64,000 nucleotides of DNA from Nymphaea colorata (lineage: Eukaryota; Streptophyta; Magnoliopsida; Nymphaeales; Nymphaeaceae): positions 1,871,143-1,935,142 of the forward strand of contig NC_045138.2 in the NCBI RefSeq assembly GCF_008831285.2. The letters are read 5' to 3'. Below, piece by piece: positions 36,868 to 49,872 of the stretch (position 1 is the first letter of the stretch; every line of letters starts with the position of its first letter). A program made the translations under genes and the position numbers. The notes beneath the pieces were generated by a model. That model saw nothing but the letters and a program-made list of their open reading frames with translations, made no database searches and was not told the origin of the DNA.

Positions 36868-39139
36868 TGTCTCACGGGATCATTTTCTTAGACCTGTGTG
36901 GCCCGGCGATATCTTCTTCGTCTTATGCTTAAAGGGACTCAAGAGTGTATGGATAACTTAAAAATAGCAGTGCAAACAAAAATAAAAAATTGCAAAGAAA
37001 TGGAAGGATGTTCTTGCAATGGCCTTAGATTATTTTTATTACAAGAGCGATGTAAACTATGCCTCTTACAAGAATTAAAATGTTCACCCCAAAGACAAAA
37101 TCTAGTATATATCTTGGGACCGGTTACAGGTAAACAAAAGCATAAACCTTTCCTTTTCTTTGATTAGCTGCTCCCGAAAACAAACAAAGAACAACTTAGA
37201 TTATAAGCAAAAAGGAAAGTAAGCAAAACAGTTTTTTGCATACGAGAACATGCTCACCCCTTCAAAACATGTGTTGTCCTCTGCACCAATTGTTGCATGG
37301 TAGGTCAAGACGTCCTTTGGGTGTCGTTGCTTCAACCTGAAGGCATACTCCCATGTTGGCTGCTCTTCGCCAACTCACTTCATCAAATACTTTTTGGGCT
37401 CTCCAAGATAGCGGATTTTGTGTCGAAGAATATGCTCCATCTGTTGGTCCATCGTTCGCTTCGTTGATGGTTGCTTTTTGTAGGATTGGCTCCCCCTGTC
37501 GGTCCATTGTTCGTTTCGTTGATGATGACGCTCTTTATAGGGTCGGCTCTCGCTGCAGCCTGCTCCTCTCCAGGTCTTCTCCATCGACATAGAAAGGCTT
37601 CAGATTGTACATATGGAACACCAAATATACTTTAAAGTTTGGTAGTATATCTAACTTGTACACCAATTTCCTGATCTTTTTTATTATTATGAGATGTCAT
37701 TCGTACTTTCGTGTCGGGACAGAGTGTCTCCATACGGTATGGGTACAACTTAACGAGGACCTGGTCTATGATTCTGAACTCTACATGTCGCCGCTTCTTG
37801 TCAGACCACTTATTCAGCTTCTTGGTCGCTTTGTGTAAGAATGTTCTTGCTAACTCCATGTGCTTCTGTCCATCTATGACAAACTTGTAGGAAAAAATTG
37901 ACCTTCTCTTTCTTGGGCAGCAAGGATGTGTGGATCAATGGCTGTTGTTCAATAGCTATCTCGAAAAAACTAGGATCTGAAGACTCATTTTTTGTAAGTT
38001 GCAGCAGAATTGAGCTACATCTAACAATTTCACGAAATTTTTTCAATTTCACGTTCACAAAGTGCCCTAAGTATTTGTAGCTCTAATAATAATGTGCTCG
38101 GTCTGGCCATTTATCTATACACCAGAGCTTGTTGAAAACAAAGAGTTCGAGCCCAACAATCGAAATATTCCACGCTAAAACTTGTCTGTGAAGCGAGCAT
38201 TACAGCCAGTCACAATGCTTTTCAGCACGCCCCAATACTTCACTATGTTCTTTATGAACATCTACACCGTCTTTTCTGTGGGGCACTCTTTTGAGGTTGA
38301 AATGAAAGTAGCATATTTAGAAAATCGATTCACAACCACAAAGATAGAGTTGAGTCCAGCTATTCTTGGGAAGCTCATAATGAAGTCTATGGACATGCTT
38401 TCTCATGGACGTTCAGGAATAGGGAGAGGTTCTAGGAGGTCGACAGTCTTCTGATTCACTCTCTTGTCCTGCTCATGGATAAGATACATCTTTATATAGG
38501 CATCTGCATCGTCCCGCATTGGTGGTCAATAGTAGCCACGTTCAAGGAGGGGTAAGGTCCGCTTGTGGCCATGATGGCCTGTCTACAAAAGTGTCATGGC
38601 ACTCCTTCAATAGCTCTTGACAAAGATTTTTTCATCTAAGCACAAATGCAACCAGTTGAGCTTCCATTTTTCCATTTGTCCCACTCGTCACATATTTCTT
38701 CTGTTCACAAGTTTGTACTCCCTTCGCTACTGAATTTGTTTCGTCTGCAGCCATGCTGCCACTGATAGCAGCCAACTGTGGTATAGCTCAACACCGACTT
38801 AGCTCTCCACGTTCCACTGTGATAGATGATCAAACTTAGCTCTGATACTAGTTGTCACATGCTTACTTTCTTCGGCCCGTGCTGCTCAATGATAGCTCCT
38901 TCGCCGTAAGCCTAAATGGACTCAAGAGTGTGCAGATTACTTGAAAATAGTGAGTGCTTGTAGAAATGCTTTTACAATGCGTATAGATTCCATTTATCAC
39001 AAGAGTGATGTAAGCAAAGAGGCTTGGAAAGAAATCTCAACTTTGCTATGTAAGATGGTCGAGGCCTCTTACAAGGATTCAAATGTCGACAATCCCAAAC
39101 ACAAAATCCCCAACATGTATTAGGGCCGGTGGGAGGGTG
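36868..39139 (-). mobile_element. Deleted Ty3-gypsy (chromovirus-like) retrotransposon, unit A
   Basis: The element lies on the minus strand. Its 5' LTR (from about 39139 down to 38853) is followed by a primer-binding-like TAGTATCAGAGC (a variant of TGGTATCAGAGC, tRNA-iMet type) and a gag-like start reading MAADETNS near 38750. Then comes a jump to integrase sequence (SKYATF, KECPTEKT, NARFTDKF; about 38170-38350). An integrase C-terminal part with KKRRHVEF and DQVLVKLYPYRMETLC follows (37632-37859), then a chromodomain-like end (HILRHKIRYLGEPKKYLMK; 37375-37450) and the 3' LTR down to 36868. Protease, reverse transcriptase and RNase H are missing, so it cannot move by itself. The 5' LTR seems cut by other DNA near 39140 (GGTCGTTTGATAGATGTA). 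Confidence 0.75.
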
Positions 39140-39321
39140 CTTCCTTAGAGGTCGTTTGATAGATGTACCATAGGACAAAGCAGAGAAGACGTCATGTCTA
39201 TCATACTACTGTTCAGTCCATCCTGCCGATATTGTTCTTTGTCTATTGTTTGACAGTTGTAGGAACAAACACCATGTTCCTTATGTTCAACATTTGTTTT
39301 ATCTTTAAATGTTTATCTTTA

Positions 39322-39399
<78 letters not shown>

Positions 39400-40640
39400 A
39401 GAGAGAAAGAGATCATCAATTCATTAAAAAAATAATTTTTGCTATTTATATAAAAGCAATTACATTGTTCGTGAATTATCAACTCTTCATAATTGCATGC
39501 ATAAATATAAAGAACCTTCTAGCTGCTTCCCTATACTCTAAATAGTGGTCTCCCCACTCCTATACTCTTTCTTTCTATATAATAGTACTTTGTACAGTTG
39601 CCATCAAGAATCTCTTCATCATTTCAGTTCACCTCGCAAACTCAATTTGGGCCATATATTTGCTTCCTGGGAACCATAAAAGTTGAGCATTTGCATGTTA
39701 ATTTAATATTAGAAGGTGAAATATAGATAAATGAAGGGGGAAAATAGCACATCAAAGAAATAACATATCATCTAAAGTATATTTCTATCAAGCGTTGAAC
39801 AATCTTCTGCAAACTCCAAGACATAAACATTTCTATCGAAAAGAAAAAGGAAGAGACTGACATTTCATCGACCAATTTATTGGTTATGATGTGCACATAA
39901 ATGAAAGCATATTGAACAGTCCCAAGACTGACATTTCATCGAACAATTTAACGATTATGCTATGCCCATAGATGAAAGCGTATTGAACAGTCCTCGTTGA
40001 GCTCAATCATGCTACAAATCATGCAAATGAGTGAGAGAACTATCTTAAGAAAAGTGCCATTTGGCAAGCTTAGACATAAGGGAGTGTGAGAAAGATGTTT
40101 TGGTCGAATATGGTGGAATTCAGAAGCAAGTTCATGAACATATTCAATGGTCCCATTTGACAGCATTTTGTTTTTGGATTCCTTATTCTGTGCACAGAAA
40201 ATTCCAGAAGATGATTTTTTTTTTTCATGGACATGGAACCACCTCACTCTTTCTGATTATGTTTCCCTACTGACTATGCCTTTGAGCAGAAAAAAAACTC
40301 TTTTCCCTACCGAGCTCTGAACTTGTAGTGCAGGTCTAGAAATAAGAGTGCGCCTTAAAAGTATGAACCAAGACCAGCAAAAAAAACTTACGATTTTGAA
40401 ATCGTATCTGTGCAGGTTCCACTATATGTCTTGAGATCAAGCTACCACTATTAGTTTAAGTGCTTCCTGAAAATTAATTTTCAGTAACTGTATGGATTAT
40501 TTCCATATAATACCAAAATAATTCGGTTTCCATGCCCAATCTCCACAACTAATATCTTCTCAATTTCATGATGCAACATATCATAACCAATTTAGTCCAA
40601 ATAAGGTCCTGTCTCAAATAAGGTAATTAGTAGGCCCTTA
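39140..40640. other. Right part of unit A and junction with unit B
   Basis: No gene was seen. It contains a (TA)n(GA)n tract at 39324-39396. From about 39450 it aligns with 47540-48470 and then with 55271-55470 of unit B, the two halves in B being separated by the nested insertion. About 20 bases (40620-40640) separate the end of unit A homology from the start of unit B. Confidence 0.7.
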
Positions 40641-41219
40641 TATAAGGGAAGTTGATGAAAGGTTAAGTTGTAAATATAAAAGCTAAGCTGTCTTTTCAAG
40701 AGTCCCAATTACCCTTCAAACCAGGAGAGACAAAAGAAAGATATAAGAAAACAAACAAATGAGTTTCTTTGAAATGAAACCGTTTGTCTCCTTTACAGAG
40801 TATTTCAAGTTCTCAAAAAATAACTTGGCTTCTATCTTTTCAACTTGATTTATACTGTCAGGTCTAGATGATTTATATCAAAGCTTGGTATACAAAAGTT
40901 TGGTAGCTGCCTCTTTTCAATATATGAAAAATTAAACGTAATTTGTTTTTGTAACAGATGAGATGTGGTTATTATTATCTACCTCCCTCTCTGCATAATA
41001 AATGATAAATATCTAAGCGAGATTCAAGCTTTGTTTTGCCTAACCTATTCTGCGATCAAAAATAGAAATTTTTGCCAGCAACAAAAGATTGAACCAATAA
41101 TTGATTCGGTGTTAGGCACCAAGAAAGTTTCAAGTCCATTCATTCTCCTGCATCTTTGTGTTAGTGATAGAGCCACAAGGTGTAAACAAGATAAGCCATC
41201 CACGGTCCACCAATAATCT

Positions 41220-41301
<82 letters not shown>

Positions 41302-41667
41302 TTTTGTCATAGATTTTTTTAGGAATTTGATATATTTTAATATTGTTAATGCTCATAAAATCTTATGGAGACATCAAATATTAACCAGCAATCCTATTTC
41401 CAAATGCACAATGGAGCAGCTAATTAGCATGTCATGACAAACAAATAATTGAAGCTAGTGTTGTAAAAATCAAACTTAAATTTAGGACGACTGGAATCGA
41501 TTCGACTCATCGGCCAATAAAATAGCGCCAAATGTAATAAATTATTGATTATTTCTTGCTCTTGGAATAACTTTAAAGTTGCTATACAATAATAATAATA
41601 ATTGTAACAATAATAATATTTTTATTCATAGTTGATTCAGCTGATCAATCATTGAATCGACAGCCTA

Positions 41668-42028
41668 TGTCATGGGCACACTTTTTTCGTCCGGTGTGGC
41701 CTGACAATAGCTCCTTCACCTTAAGCCTAAAGGTGCTCAAGAGTGTGCAGATGAGTTGAGAATAATGAGTGCACTTAGGAATCAAAGATCGCAAGGAAAT
41801 GGAAAGATGCTCTTGCAATTGACATCGATTGCATTTATCCCAAAAGCGATGCAAGCAAAGATGTTTGGAAAGAAATTTCAACTTTACTTACATAGGATAA
41901 CCGAAACCTCTTACAAAAATTCAAATGCCGAACCCCACTGGGGCTGGTGGGAGCGTACTCCATTACAGGTAAACAAAAGCATAAACCAAAGACATTATAA
42001 GCAAAAAGGAAAGTAAGCAACCGGAGAA
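41668..42028. mobile_element. Solo LTR-like remnant (gypsy family), unit B
   Basis: It is the duplicate of 33246-33606 and is almost identical to it, so it was already present before the tandem duplication. Confidence 0.65.
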
Positions 42029-43059
42029 CACCTAACTAGTTCAATTTAATTTTTGATTTTCATCATCACTTTGAGACATGCATTTTAGTTTCTTTGGTGC
42101 GTCTAAAACACACTTACCTGATCGGTGTAAAAATGGACGCACTAAGGTGCCCTTGATAGAGAAGAGAAATTACCATTAATTTATTCGGAAACAATCTTTT
42201 TTGGAATCTGGGAGTAGGCCATAGTCTCCTCCTCTTTCAGGGTTTATGGCTGCATTGTGACGTAAGAAGCATGACACCTGTCAACTACAGTGTTGTGCAT
42301 CAAGTTGATAGGATCTAGACCTAGTTTTGATATAGCAGCTTCTCAGACGAATCTGAGCCTGGATTTCACAAGTTAGTTTAGCAGAAAGGCGATCTGAAAT
42401 CCAAACTGGGATCTTATTTTAGGACAAGACGAAACGTGGGCGGATCTCGTCCATAGGTCTCAAGCCCAATCAAACTGTGCGGGGTCCAAATATGGATTCA
42501 ATGGTGCTGGCAAGGGCTCAGGTTGTTTGAAGAGTTGTGGCTCTGGGTCCGAGAGTGAGACGATCCATCCTAGGGGTTCAACCGGGTTTTTGTTGGGGAT
42601 AAGTTTTTTTTAGCTGTATCAGATTCAATAGCAATTTACAAAGGAGATTGCCCACTCTCACAGGTCTGCATATAGGGCTGAGCATTGGGCTGGGCTGCTC
42701 AAGGCCTGGGCTTGACTTTAATTAAAAAAATAAAATAAAATATATAAATTTAATATATTGAATACTGAGAAGTGAAAAAATATATAAAAATATAATAAAA
42801 ACTTCCTCTTCTCCCACTTACTTGGCCACACAATGTTCCAAAGGCCATCATAACTTACGTATACAGGTAGCTTTTGAGTATCAATTTGCTCCATGGATTT
42901 AGAATATTGCCGAACACCAACAAAATTTTCCGAACACTTGGAGGCGGCCGCCGCCATGATTGATGGTGTTTGCCTTTTTCATGTTATGAGAAGCAGTGTG
43001 GGGACACCACGCTTATCTTTGGAGCAACTTGTGTTTGTCGTGCTGCTATATCAAAACTC

Positions 43060-43067
43060 TATTTAAA
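43060..43067 (+). promoter_or_regulatory. TATA box of BURP gene 2
   Basis: TATTTAAA, 92 bases before the ATG, identical in placement to gene 1. Confidence 0.7.
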
Positions 43068-43151
43068 GAGGGAGAGCTCCCTTTTACCTTCACATCTCAG
43101 CATCAGATCAAGCTCTGTTCTGTGATCTTGAAAAGCTTCATAATCATAATC

Positions 43152-43387
43152 ATGTCCAAGCTCATACTCCTTTTCCTCCTCGTCGCACAAGTAATTCTCT
43201 CGCAGCGACCTCTCTCTCGCATTCTTTCTTGAACATGTGGCATGTAAACAGCACTTTTCATGTTCAACTCTTATGGGTATTATGCTTTGGTTGGTCTTAA
43301 GAGTATGGATTAAGGGTGTAATCCTCCGGAGTTTTAGGACGACAGGGTTTGTGGTTCTCTCCTTCCCCACCCCCCAACATCCCCGGC

Positions 43388-43431
<44 letters not shown>

Positions 43432-44165
43432 TACAATAGTGTGGCAGCTTATATGCACTTTTTTAAAGCTCATATGATGTGGATGAGGAAGACTGTACCA
43501 GAAACTGATAAAAATTTTCTGATTCCAATTATGGCCCGCTGAGCTTGAATAGATCTGCAAGAAACATCTTTGTATTCCTTTAATATTGGTCATAAAACTG
43601 AACCTTCGACTACGTCGTCTACTTTCATCCAGCCTTACAGAGTCTTCATTTTGTCAACTCATGATGAAGTCAGATTTTCCTTTTTTTTTTTTTTCTTTTC
43701 CTTCCAGCATTTTCGACATTTCAAGTCCATTTGTGTGCGTGTAGGGTGTGCAATATATATATATATATATATCAAGTACCTTGTTGGGATAGAGAATTTT
43801 GTCTTGCAGAATTTGTTAAGAAATTCTCATGTATCTTTCCTTGTTCATGCTGACAAAATTTTAAACTGGGGACATGAAGTAGCTTCTCATGCTGATGGCC
43901 ATATATTTAACTTATGGATTAAAAATGTCCTTCCACATTCTTCTTGATTTGCTGCCTAATTTTGTGATGCATGTGCTGCAGTTTGCTGAGACGAGTATTG
44001 GTTCGGCTTTCAGTCCCTCGAGCTACTGGAAGAGTGTATTGCCGAATACTTTCATGCCAGATGCCCTTCAGTCCTTATTGCCTGAAGGTACTTGGTTGAT
44101 CCCGAGAGCTAATTGTATTGCCGAATACTTTCGACTGCATAGTTTTTCTTTTCTCCCACTTTAAG

Positions 44166-44217
<52 letters not shown>

Positions 44218-45030
44218 GCCAGATCAAATTCTTATCCTTCTTCAAATTGTGAAATATGAACTGCAGATACTAGACCTCGTTATGGAGGCAAGTGGGTCGT
44301 AGACTCCGGGATATGCTTGATCAATTATATAATTATTTGTCGTCCTCCCAAAGGCCTCTTCTTGTTGGAGAAGGATCTAAAGCCGAGCATGACCATGGAC
44401 ATAAGTTTTCTCGCGGCTAATATCAACTCGGAACAGAAGCTGCCGACCTTCCTCCCACGCCAGGCAGCAGAAGCACTGCCTTTCTCAACCTCCTCCTTCC
44501 CCACCATCCTCCGACGCTTCTCCCTGAGCCCACACTCCCCCCAAGCATCTGCCATGAAAGTGACCCTCGACCTGTGCGAGTCGCCCGCCATTAAAGGGGA
44601 GACGAGGTTCTGCGCCACCTCGCTGGAGTCCATGGTCGACTTCGCCACCACCCAGCTCGGAACCAACAACCTCCGCGTCCTCTCCACCTTGGTTCACCAA
44701 GAGAACAAGACCGAGCAGCAGCTTGACCAGTCGTATGTGGTTCGGCCTGGGATCGTGAAGATGGAGTCCCAAGTCGCAGTGGCGTGCCACCTCATGTCAT
44801 ATCCTTACGCAGTCTTCTACTGTCACAAGACCATGGACACCAAGAGCTTCGTTGTTCCATTAATGGCGGAAGAAGGTGGGAGCAGAGTGGACGCAGCGGT
44901 TGTGTGCCATGACGATACATCGCACTGGGACCCCAGACATGCCAGCTTTAAGGTGCTAGGAGTAGAGCCTGGGACCGCATCCATCTGCCATTTCCTTCCT
45001 CCCAACCATTTTCTGTGGGTCTCGAAGTGA
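43152..45030 (+). CDS. BURP-domain protein, gene 2 (unit B), 3 exons
   Basis: Exons 43152-43190, 43982-44087 and 44267-45030 give 302 residues. The protein differs from gene 1 at two places only, in exon 3: Gln instead of His in the stretch KMES(H/Q)VAVACH, and Gly instead of Asp in EE(D/G)GSRV. Signal peptide, the YWKSVLPNT segment and all four Cys-His pairs are intact. I saw no other coding difference by eye, so the duplication is recent or the copies are being homogenised. The upstream region is as conserved as the coding region for more than 2 kb, so both genes should share regulation unless the difference in repeat content matters. Confidence 0.93.
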
Positions 45031-45178
45031 GCGGCCATGGCTGTCCACCGCAAAGAATATCAGTGCTGATGGTGATGGGGAGAAGATACTCCTCCGCATT
45101 TGCATGGTCATGGTACTGGTACATTTGGTTATAGTGTGTCTCTAGCTTTGTTAATGGATCTTTTAGATACGGACCTAA

Positions 45179-45184
45179 AATAAA
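45179..45184 (+). promoter_or_regulatory. Candidate polyadenylation signal of BURP gene 2
   Basis: AATAAA about 150 bases after the stop codon, matching gene 1. Confidence 0.55.
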
Positions 45185-45282
45185 GGCCACTTGTTTGGTC
45201 CTTTGTCGGTTAGTCTTGTGAAGCTTATTTAAATAAATCTGTATGAACTAAAAAGTTCTAACATTGTCAATGTCATTATCAG

Positions 45283-47228
45283 TGTCTCACGGGATCATTT
45301 TCTTAGACCTGTGTGGCCCGGCGATATCTTCTTCGTCTTATGCTTAAAGGGACTCAAGAGTGTATGGATAACTTAAAAATAGCAGTGCAAACAAAAATAA
45401 AAAATTGCAAAGAAATGGAAGGATGTTCTTGCAATGGCCTTAGATTATTTTTATTACAAGAGCGATGTAAACTATGCCTCTTACAAGAATTAAAATGTTC
45501 ACCCCAAAGACAAAATCTAGTATATATCTTGGGACCGGTTACAGGTAAACAAAAGCATAAACCTTTCCTTTTCTTTGATTAGCCGCTCCCGAAAACAAAC
45601 AAAGAACAACTTAGATTATAAGCAAAAAGGAAAGTAAGCAAAACAGTTTTTTGCATACGAGAACATGCTCACCCCTTCAAAACATGTGTTGTCCTCTGCA
45701 CCAATTGTTGCATGGTAGGTCAAGACGTCCTTTGGGTGTCGTTGCTTCAACCTGAAGGCATACTCCCATGTCGGCTGCTCTTCGCCAACTCACTTCATCA
45801 AATACCTTTTGGGCTCTCCAAGATAGCGGATTTTGTGTCGAAGAATATGCTCCATCTGTTGGTCCATCGTTCGCTTCGTTGATGGTTGCTTTTTGTAGGA
45901 TTGGCTCCCCCTGTCGGTCCATTGTTCGTTTCGTTGATGATGACGCTCTTTATAGGGTCAGCTCTCGCTGCAGCCTGCTCCTCTCCAGGTCTTCTCTATC
46001 GACATAGAAAGGCTTCAGATTGTACATATGGAACACCAAATATACTTTAAAGTTTGGTAGTATATCTAACTTGTACACCAATTTCCTGATCTTTTTTATT
46101 ATTATGAGATGTCATTCGTACTTTCGTGTCGGGACAGAGTGTCTCCATACGGTATGGGTACAACTTAACGAGGACCTGGTCTATGATTTTGAACTCTACA
46201 TGTCGCCGCTTCTTGTCAGACCACTTATTCAGCTTTTTGGTCGCTTTGTGTAAGAATGTTCTTGCTAACTCCATGTGCTTCTGTCCATCTATGACAAACT
46301 TGTAGGAAAAAATTGACCTTCTCTTTCTTGGGCAGCAAGGATGTGTGGATCAATGGCTGTTGTTCAATAGCTATCTCGAAAAAACTAGGATCTGAAGACT
46401 CATTTTTTGTAAGTTGCAGTAGAATTGAGCTACATCTAACAATTTCACGAAATTTTTTCAATTTCACGTTCACAAAGTGCCCTAAGTATTTGTAGCTCTA
46501 ATAATAATGTGCTCAGTCTGGCCATTTATCTATACACGAGAGCTTGTTCAAAACAAAGAGTTCGAGCCCAACAATCGAAATATTCCACGCTAAAACTTGT
46601 CTGTGAAGCGAGCATTACAGCCACTGACAATGCTTTTCAGCACGCCGCAATACTTTACTATGTTCTTTACGAACATCTCCACCGTCTTTTCTGCAGGGCA
46701 CTCTTTTGAGGTTGAAATGAAAGTAGCATATTTGGAATTTGTCCATTGAGCTTCCATTCCTCCATTGGTCCCACTCGTCACATATTTCTTCTGTTCACGA
46801 GTCTGTACTACCTTCGCTATTGAATTTGTTTCGTCTGCAGCCATGCTGCTACAGATAGCAGCCAACCGTGGGATAGCTCAACACCGACTTAGCTCTTCAC
46901 ACCCCACTGTGATAGATGATCAAACTTAGCTCTGATACCGGTTGTCACGGGCTTACTTTCTTCGGCCCGTGCTGCTCAGTGATAATTCCTTCACTGTAAG
47001 CCTAAATGGACTCAAGAGTGTGCGAATAACTTGAAAATAATGAGTGCTTGTGGAAATGCTTTTGCAATGGGTATAGATTGCATTTATCACAAGATTGATG
47101 TAAGCAAAGAGGCTTGGAAAGAAATCTCAACTTTGCTACGTAAGATGGTCGATGCCTCTTACAAAGATTCAAATGTCGACTGTCTCAAACACATAATCCC
47201 CAACATATATTAGGGCCGGTGGGAGGGT
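45283..47228 (-). mobile_element. Deleted Ty3-gypsy remnant, unit B
   Basis: This is the duplicate of the unit A element. An extra deletion of about 340 bp joins the gag-like start (MAADETNS) directly to integrase sequence, producing the hybrid frame at 46590-46865 that reads from gag into SKYATFISTSKECPAEKT. The primer-binding-like site here is CGGTATCAGAGC. The integrase C-terminal part and the chromodomain-like end lie at 45677-46274. Confidence 0.75.
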
Positions 47229-48444
47229 GCTTCCTTAGAGGTCGTTTGATAGATGTATCATAAGATAGAATAGACAAGACGTCCTGTCTATCACACTACT
47301 GTTCTGTCCATCCTGTCGATGTTGTTGTCAATGTTGTTCTCTGTCTATTGTTTGACAGTTTTAAGAACAAACACCATGTTCCTTATATTCAGCATTTGTT
47401 TTTTCTTTATTTATATTGTTTGTCTTGTTTGTCCTGTCCAATGTTTGTTTTTTGGAGTCTCTTGTTCCATTATAAGATTACTCAAAGGAAGTGCTATATA
47501 TATATATTTGCTATTTATATAAAAGCAATTACATTGTTCATGAATTATCAACTCTTCATAATTGCATGCATAAATATAAACAACCTTCTAGCTGTTTCCC
47601 TATACTCTAAATAGTGGTCTCCCCATTCCTATACTCTTTCTTTCTATCTAATAGTACTTTGTACAGTTGCCATCAAGAATCTGCTCATCATTTCCGTTCA
47701 CCTTGTAAACTCGATTTGGGCCATCTAGTTGCTTACCATAAAAGTTGAGCATTTTGCATATTAATTTAATATTAGAAGGTGAAAATAGCTCATCAAAGAA
47801 ATAACGTATCATCTAAAGTAATTTTCTATCAAGCGTGAACAATCTTCTGCATACTCCAAGATATAAACATTTCTACCGAAAAGAAAAAGGAAGAGACTGA
47901 CATTTTATCAAACAATTTAATGGTTATGCTGTGCACATAGATGAAAGCGTATTGAACAGTCCCAAGACTGACATTTCATCGAACAATTTAATGGTTTTGT
48001 TATGCACATAGATGAAAGCGTATTGAACAGTCCTCGTTGAGCTCAATCATGCTACAAATCATGCAAATGAGTGAGAGAACTATCTTAAGAAAAATGTCAT
48101 TTGGCTAGCTTAGACATAAGGGAGTGTGAGAAAGATGTTTTGGTCGAATCTGGTGGAATTTAGTGGCAAGTTCATGGACATATTCAATGGTGCCATTTGA
48201 CAGCTTTTTGTTTTAGGATTCCTTATTCTGTGCACAGAAAATTCCAGAAGATAATTTTTTTTTTCATGGACATGGAACCACCTCACTCTTTTTTATTATG
48301 TTTCCCTACTGACTATGCCTTTGAGCAGGAAAATAACTTTTTTCCCTATCGAGCTCTGAACTTGTAGTGCAGGTCTAGAAATAAGAGTGTGCCTTAAAAG
48401 TATGAACCAAGACCAGCAAAAAAAGCTTACTGTGTTTTGAAATC

Positions 48445-48487
48445 GTATCTATGCATGTTCCACTATTAGTGGAACCTGCATAGATAC
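48445..48487. repeat. 43-bp near-perfect palindrome at the edge of the nested insertion
   Basis: The left arm (48445-48465) starts GTATCTATGC and the right arm (48467-48487) ends GCATAGATAC. The arms are 21 bases with one mismatch and a one-base centre. Unit A at the same place has a single copy of the left arm only, so the right arm is new in unit B. The right arm carries the unit A base (CCTGCA) at the mismatch site. Confidence 0.9.
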
Positions 48488-48780
48488 TATGTCACCAGGG
48501 TGCGGCAGAAATGGACCCACACCCACGTCGACACGACGCGGGTGCTGGTGCAACCCAGATTCGCACCTAAACCGCACCTACTCATGAGCTCGCACCCAAA
48601 CCGCACCGGTAACGAGAGAGGGCGGTAGGGAGAGGGAGAGAGTGCGGGAGAAAGGGACACGATTTGGGGGAAATGGAGAGCAATGGTGAGGGGACTGAAC
48701 GCGAGAGGAAGAGAGGGCGAGTGAGGAGTGCGGGAGGAAGAGAGGTGCAGATAGAGAGGGCTCCAGCGAGGGGAAAACAG

Positions 48781-48884
48781 ATGCTCACCTGTGTCGATGC
48801 TCACCTGTGGAAGAGGGCAACAAAGAGGGAGATAGAGAGGAAGACGGGGAAGAGGAAGATGCTCACCTATGTCGATGCTCACCT
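48781..48884. repeat. 78-bp tandem repeat inside the TIR element, split by the copia insertion
   Basis: The unit begins ATGCTCACCTGTGTCGATGC at 48781 and again at 48859, a period of 78 bases. The second unit is broken at 48884 by the copia LTR and resumes at 54742. A third unit begins at 54797 (ATGCTCACCTGTGTCTATGC). Confidence 0.85.
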
Positions 48885-49084
48885 TGTTAAATGTTATGCA
48901 AATCTAGTCGATATAGGCAAGTTGAATCTCTCCAAAGATTTCACCGTTGTAAAATCCCTCTTTTCTTTCCTTTTTATGAGGATGAGATAATGCTTGGACG
49001 TTATGCTCACTCTTGTATAAATATTGTATTTTGATTACCATACAATTAATCAATTTTTAGTTTTCTTGCGCCCATTGTTTATCA
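48885..49084 (+). repeat. 5' LTR of copia element 1
   Basis: 200 bp, TG...CA ends, with TATAAATA at about 49016-49023 as the likely promoter box. Confidence 0.95.
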
Positions 49085-49097
49085 TGGTATCAGAGCC
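49085..49097 (+). other. Primer-binding site of copia element 1
   Basis: TGGTATCAGAGCC directly follows the LTR and is complementary to the 3' end of initiator methionine tRNA, the usual plant copia primer. Confidence 0.93.
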
Positions 49098-49872
49098 TGG
49101 TCGAAGTCGACCGGGGCAAGCGCGGGCAGCATCTGCTCGTGCTTGATCTTCCGCAGCACCAGAGGATTCTGCAACGGAAGTCTTGCTGGTGTTTCCTTGC
49201 AGCAGAAACCCTTCTGTTCAACAGAAATCCTGCGCGCAGCCCCTGTTCTTCTGTTTACCACCACCGATGCCGGCAACCGTTGGCCTCCATAGTGCTCAAG
49301 CAGCACCCTCTGTTCGTTCTGGTTCCAACGAGCCCAAGCTCGACCGGAACCGACGCCTGAGTCGGTCGGAAACTCCAGATTTCTGGCCGCCTTCCCTGCA
49401 TTGTTTTTCTTCTTCACAAACCACTGCCTGCCAACTTCAGAAATTTGCCGTTATTTCCACTGACCATCTCTCACCCTGAGACTGAACAGGAATCATCGTC
49501 TCTCTGTTGTGCTTCCAACGGTCCGTTGCTCGACCGATTCCGACACCGGTGCTGGCCGGAATCGCAATTTTTCCGGCCGCTTGTCCCTTTTTCCCCTGTT
49601 TTTGGGCGACCCTTATTTCCCCTGTTTTGGGTGAGACGTTTTTAACGGCTGTTGCTGCGTCCTTGCTTCAGCCGACCTCATTACAAGACAACAGAATCGC
49701 CTCTGCTTCCTCCTCTCTGCCTCGTTTTTTCTCTCCGATTTTGGAAAAACGCCCAATTTCAGGCGACAGAGGAGAAGATCCCCTTAGAAACTGAACAGGC
49801 CATTCCAGCCACAGGCAGGCCACCGATCGAGGGGGACGCGAACAGATCTGAGTACCTCTCTAATCTGAGCTA

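Larger units (their letters stand above)
32218..40619. repeat. Tandem segmental duplication, unit A
   Basis: An 8.4-kb unit that recurs as unit B in the same orientation. Homology starts at TATAAGGGAAGTTGATGAAA (32218; 40641 in B). The offset is about 8421-8422 bases up to BURP exon 1, shifting to 8415 after the (TA)n tract in BURP intron 2. Unit A contains a solo LTR-like segment, BURP gene 1 and a deleted gypsy element. It retains about 340 bp of the gypsy element (about 38325-38655) that unit B lacks, and a (TA)n(GA)n tract at 39324-39396 that is absent from B. Confidence 0.95.

Noticed and set aside
48487-48882. 131-residue minus-strand frame rich in Leu/Pro/Ser in the TIR element
   Set aside because: It follows the purine-rich 78-bp repeat and ends exactly with it; repeat-driven open frame.
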